Below, in pieces: positions 13,448 to 16,031 of a stretch of 16,031 bases of DNA; within the stretch, counting starts at the first letter, position 1; each line of letters starts with the position of its first letter. Origin of the DNA: CAYWFF01 sp964458085 (lineage in GTDB: Bacteria; Patescibacteriota; Microgenomatia; UBA8517). The notes under the pieces are model-generated. The model was not told the origin of the DNA. It made no database searches and saw only the letters and a list, made by a program, of their open reading frames with translations. The stretch spans positions 1-16,031 of the forward strand of contig CAYWFF010000023.1 of NCBI GenBank assembly GCA_964458085.1, given 5' to 3'. The position numbers and the translations under genes are program-made.

Positions 13448-15257
13448 TTTTTAACCGCAAATGCTTCGGCTAACTCTTCATCTGTATATAGTGGAACATG
13501 ATATTGATTTTCTAGACCGTTTGGTTCATTAAACACATCAGCAAGTTGAGTATACACCCTCCCCCTTATTCCGTAATTTTTATATTTATCTATAAGTGAG
13601 TTCCTCGCGCGGACCCTATTAACTATTTCTGAACAGCTATAAGGACCACGATAATTAAGGATTTCTGTCTCCAAATTAATAAATTCATGATTAAGGCTTT
13701 CACTTCGTCCATCCCCACCTTCTTCGTGAATAAGTATCGGTTTGTAGTTGGATAATTGTCTAGTGAGATTTGTTTCTATTACTTTTTTTAATTCATGAAG
13801 TTCGTGATAGTAGTGTTGAGCAACTATATCAGTATAATCAACGGTTCGTTGTTTTAAATTTCTCGCAATAGGAAAACCGCTGGGATTAACAACAAGCAGT
13901 TCCTGTCGGATTTTCTTTGAAGCTAAATACATGTATCGTAAAAATTCCTTGTCGGTTGTTTTTTCAGGACCTTCATTGATGGGTACAACTATTTTTATTG
14001 CAGGATTGCCTCCAATTGTATGCATTAATTGTCCCCACTGCCCTAAAGCTTTACGCCAAATATCTTTATGAAAATGATCCATACCCCAATTTCCAAATTC
14101 TCGAGAAACTATCATTCCAATTCTTGCAGCTGCATCATCCATTATCGGATCCCAATCCATATGTAATCTCATGTAGTTAAACACTCGTTTATCGCCTTTT
14201 TGTATCTTTGAGTATCGATCGATAGTTTCATAATATTCATTTGATGAAACAGGATNNNNNNNNNNCAAAAGACCATTCAAATATATTGGCTCATCATTAA
14301 AATACAGTTCATCACCTTTAGCTTCCAGTTTTGAAAAACCAAAATAGGTATATACTGTGTCGTCTCCCAGTCTCAAAACCAAATCATATAGATTTGGTTT
14401 TTCAGGACTCCAAGTAATTCTTTCCGGAATATTCAAAACTTCTTTTAAATGACCCTTGGTCATTTCGTGAGTATACTGAGTTATAAATTGTCCTTCATGA
14501 CTCACCTCGATTGTTATAGGCATTCCATCTACGTTACCGTAACCTGAGACATCGAGACTAATACTGTTTGAGTTATAGTCTGGAATTAGACCTATTTTTT
14601 TAATATGTTCTTTTGGTAAAAATTCAACCCAGCAAGGTTTACGCAATCCCGGTTCAGCTGGATACAAACATAAATGAGACACACCTGTTGGAGATTCTTT
14701 GCTGTGTTCATATGAAGGATCACTCGGGTTGTTTTCTGACTCAATTGTTATTCGATTATTTTTTCTCCAATCATCAGATTGTATATAAAAATTGTACGGA
14801 AGTTTACCTCTATGGTCTTTTATGGGTTCACCATTCCAATAAGTTCTTGATATATAATTTGCCGAATCAATATGAATACGCGCTATCTTTCCATTCATAA
14901 ATGTAGGATCTATTACTATATTTCTTTCTTCCCAGGTATGGAGAATAGTTGTGTCATAAGGACGAGATTCTTTACCGGAACGCGGACTGTTTCGAGTCCA
15001 CGGTTTAGTAATCGATTCGGGTTGGGGAAGTCCGTTTTGAAATCCAAACGTTCTTCCTTCATGGTTATCGTCTTGCTGAAAACGCCAAGTTTTACCTTCA
15101 GGGTCTCCGTTTAAACACATCCAGAACCCAGCGTGTACTTCTCTTGGTCGTCTGTGTTCCGCTCTTGGAGTATCGGGGGGTGTATCGGTATAGCTTCTAC
15201 GTTGTTTTTCTGTTGACCAAACTCGTGAACTAATGGGTTAAAACCCCTTTCTACCAT
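13444..15257 (-). CDS. Glycoside hydrolase family 2-like enzyme, with assembly gap and probable 5' frameshift
   Basis: GH2 enzymes are retaining beta-glycosidases (galactosidase, glucuronidase, mannosidase). Counting from the Met at 15120, the N-terminal part has the sugar-binding beta domain and an immunoglobulin-like domain. The TIM barrel begins near YLNGLL (280-285) and carries the acid/base candidate in VVPINEGPE (E383) and the nucleophile candidate in LIHEEGGDG (E466 or E467); GRVYTQLADVFNEPNGL (520-536) is a strong GH2 signature. No signal peptide is visible, so it is probably cytoplasmic. Ten N at 14256-14265 replace about four residues and keep the frame. Met15120 is unlikely to be the start, because family-like sequence (PRAEHRRPREVHAGFW) continues upstream to about 15235 with no ATG, GTG or TTG. 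A one-base shift at the AAAAA run near 15207 would join it to MVERGFNPLVHEFGQQ starting at 15257. Substrate is unknown. Confidence 0.85.
14256..14265. other. Assembly gap (10 N)
   Basis: Ten undetermined bases lie inside the GH2-like gene, between YLNGLL and PVSSNEYY. The frame is the same on both sides. In GH2 proteins this spot usually carries a few residues of the type D-Q-x-Y before a Pro, so the true gap is probably close to 10 bases. Confidence 0.95.
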
Positions 15258-15443
15258 ATGCTTCGTATGATATTAACTCTCTTTACTTTTTTAGTAAACA
15301 ACTTAATATTTTTTTAAATTTGATGTTAAAGTATTTAAAAAATTAGCTAAACCATTTTAATAAATGCTGAAAAAATCATTCTGTATTAATGTTTTAATCT
15401 ATTTTTGCATTAAGGGTACCAAAGTTTGTGTATAATATAATAT
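15258..15443. other. AT-rich divergent intergenic region
   Basis: This 186 bp region separates the 5' end of the GH2-like gene (-) from the LOG gene (+). It holds a 6 bp hairpin TTTACT-5 bases-AGTAAA (15282-15298). An imperfect dyad CATATG-CTT-CGTATG (15255-15269) reaches the putative GH2 start, and a minus-strand TATCAT lies 9 bases before that ATG. The remainder up to the LOG promoter shows only AT-rich sequence. Confidence 0.6.
15431..15436 (+). promoter_or_regulatory. -10 element giving a leaderless LOG mRNA
   Basis: A perfect TATAAT stands 7 bases before the ATG at 15444 and is followed by a second, overlapping TATAAT (15436-15441) that is too close to serve. The best upstream -35-like hexamer, TTGCAT (15405-15410), is 20 bases away, longer than usual. 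There is no ribosome-binding site, so the mRNA is probably leaderless. Confidence 0.55.
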
Positions 15444-16001
15444 ATGCGAGTTAGTAAACAAAAAAAGATTTGTATATTCTTGTCAGCAGGAGAGGTTCCT
15501 CTTGTTTATAAGAATTCAACACTTCAACTAATAGAGCTTTTAGTAGGTAATAATTACGCATTTGTGTATGGTGGTTCAGAACGTGGTCTTATGAAAGTCG
15601 CTGCAGATAGGGTACGAAAGTTGGGCGGTAGAATTATATCTGTTGCAAGCGAAGAATTCAGATCAGCATGGAGGAAGGATGTTGATGAATTAATTGAATG
15701 CTCAAATATTCCTGAAAGAAAAAAAAGAATTTTGGAGGTTTCAGATGCGATAGTGGTTTTGCCGGGCGGCACGGGTACTTTGGACGAATTTACTGAAATA
15801 GTTGAAACTAAAAAATGGGGAGCACACGATAAACCAATCATTCTGGTTAATACTGACGGTTTTTGGAATGGTCTTTTAGAAAATTATAAAAGAATGTATA
15901 TGGAAGGTTTTTTAAAAGAGCCTATTTCAGAACTCATGTTAATTACTGCTGATCCGAAAAAAGTTGTGGAATATTTAAACAAAGAGCTGACAAATAAATA
16001 G
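15444..16001 (+). CDS. LOG family protein (cytokinin riboside 5'-monophosphate phosphoribohydrolase-like)
   Basis: LOG-type enzymes have a Rossmann-like fold and cleave the N-glycosidic bond of nucleoside 5'-monophosphates, releasing the base and ribose 5-phosphate. The 185-residue product has the family's hallmarks: FLSAGE near the N-terminus, YGGSERGLMKVAAD (42-55), ERKKRILEVSDAIVVLPGGTGTLDEFTE (91-118) with the P-G-G-x-G-T-x2-E catalytic motif, and KPIILVNTDGFWNGLL (129-144). Length is normal. In bacteria the physiological substrate is often unclear and the cytokinin name is inherited from plants. It starts at leaderless distance from a TATAAT. Its stop codon's G is the first base of the ribosome-binding site for the next gene, so the two are probably cotranscribed. 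Confidence 0.92.
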   Translation: MRVSKQKKICIFLSAGEVPLVYKNSTLQLIELLVGNNYAFVYGGSERGLMKVAADRVRKLGGRIISVASEEFRSAWRKDVDELIECSNIPERKKRILEVSDAIVVLPGGTGTLDEFTEIVETKKWGAHDKPIILVNTDGFWNGLLENYKRMYMEGFLKEPISELMLITADPKKVVEYLNKELTNK

Positions 16002-16007
16002 GGGGTG
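16001..16007 (+). promoter_or_regulatory. Strong GGGGGTG ribosome-binding site
   Basis: GGGGGTG begins on the last base of the LOG stop codon and ends 7 bases before the ATG at 16015. The 11-base string GGGGGTGAGAA is identical to that before the membrane-protein start at 2987. Confidence 0.75.
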
Positions 16008-16014
16008 AGAAATT

Positions 16015-16031
16015 ATGTGTTATAACTGCGG
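16015..16031 (+). CDS. 5' end of a small Cys-motif protein (MCYNC...)
   Basis: Only five full codons are visible (M-C-Y-N-C) plus two bases of the next. The strong GGGGGTG site and the C-x2-C start make it a credible gene. From memory, short hypothetical proteins opening with MCYNC occur in uncultivated candidate-phylum genomes and may bind a metal, but nothing here can confirm that. It is cut off by the window end. Confidence 0.55.

Noticed and set aside
15120..15120. Met15120 as the true start of the GH2-like protein
   Set aside because: Family-like coding sequence continues at least 30 codons upstream in the same frame, and no ribosome-binding site or -10 precedes this ATG.
15551..15841. 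95-codon minus-strand ORF inside the LOG gene
   Set aside because: Antisense shadow of conserved LOG motifs; no promoter or ribosome-binding site.
1..16031. tRNA, rRNA, CRISPR array or insertion sequence
   Set aside because: I scanned spacers for T-arm-like GGTTC strings, regular repeats and terminal inverted repeats with transposase frames and saw none that held up. No gene looks like a transposase, integrase or Cas protein.

Overview
The window is AT-rich, tightly packed bacterial DNA. In-frame TGA is never read through and TGA is used as a normal stop (6015, 6873, 8070), so the standard bacterial code applies. The gene set (SecA with a zinc tail, a FemAB-type aminoacyltransferase, GalE, a LOG protein, several small secreted or membrane orphans, and a terminal ORF starting MCYNC), together with very short spacers, suggests an uncultivated small-genome lineage such as Patescibacteria/CPR, possibly Microgenomates. 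That placement is inference from style and gene content, not from a marker comparison. A run of 10 N at 14256-14265 shows that this is a scaffolded, probably metagenomic, assembly.

Layout. 1-2229 (+) is the 3' three quarters of secA. 2230-2597 is a 368 bp spacer with a weak terminator and no convincing gene. 2598-2987 (-) is a small four-helix membrane protein. 3063-4366 (+) is a slipin/stomatin gene coupled by TAATG to a DEDDh-type exonuclease gene. 4506-5852 (-) is a signal-peptide, Pro/Thr-linker, His/Cys-containing secreted protein, and 6015-6194 (-) a 59-residue exported peptide. 6300-6875 (+) is a YdjM-type metal-dependent membrane hydrolase. 6876-9194 (-) is a likely metal-homeostasis operon read in the order yibE/F, Fur-family regulator, ZIP transporter, with a perfect 21 bp palindrome inside the regulator's own promoter. 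9206-10264 (+) is an unrecognised P-loop protein that starts head-to-head with yibE/F. 10265-11434 (-) is a soluble GAF histidine kinase. 11543-13447 (+) holds femAB-like and galE. 13444-15257 (-) is a glycoside hydrolase family 2-like gene with an assembly gap and a probable 5' frameshift. 15444-16001 (+) is a LOG-family phosphoribohydrolase, followed by the first codons of a small MCYNC protein.

Genes working together. The Fur-ZIP-YibE/F block is the clearest functional unit: a metal sensor, a divalent-cation importer and a polytopic YibE/F protein. FemAB and GalE fit envelope or peptidoglycan-bridge and sugar-nucleotide work.

The most unusual signal lies in expression architecture rather than in any one gene. 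At least five starts (3063, 6300, 9194, 15444, and 8035 with a weaker -10) lie 6-8 bases behind a -10-like hexamer, where an initiating RNA polymerase would make leaderless mRNA. Three small orphan genes instead have a strong, near-identical GGGGGTG ribosome-binding site. Three convergent gene pairs end with zero gap or a shared CTAG. At 9192-9208 two divergent start codons and their -10 elements interlock within 17 bp.
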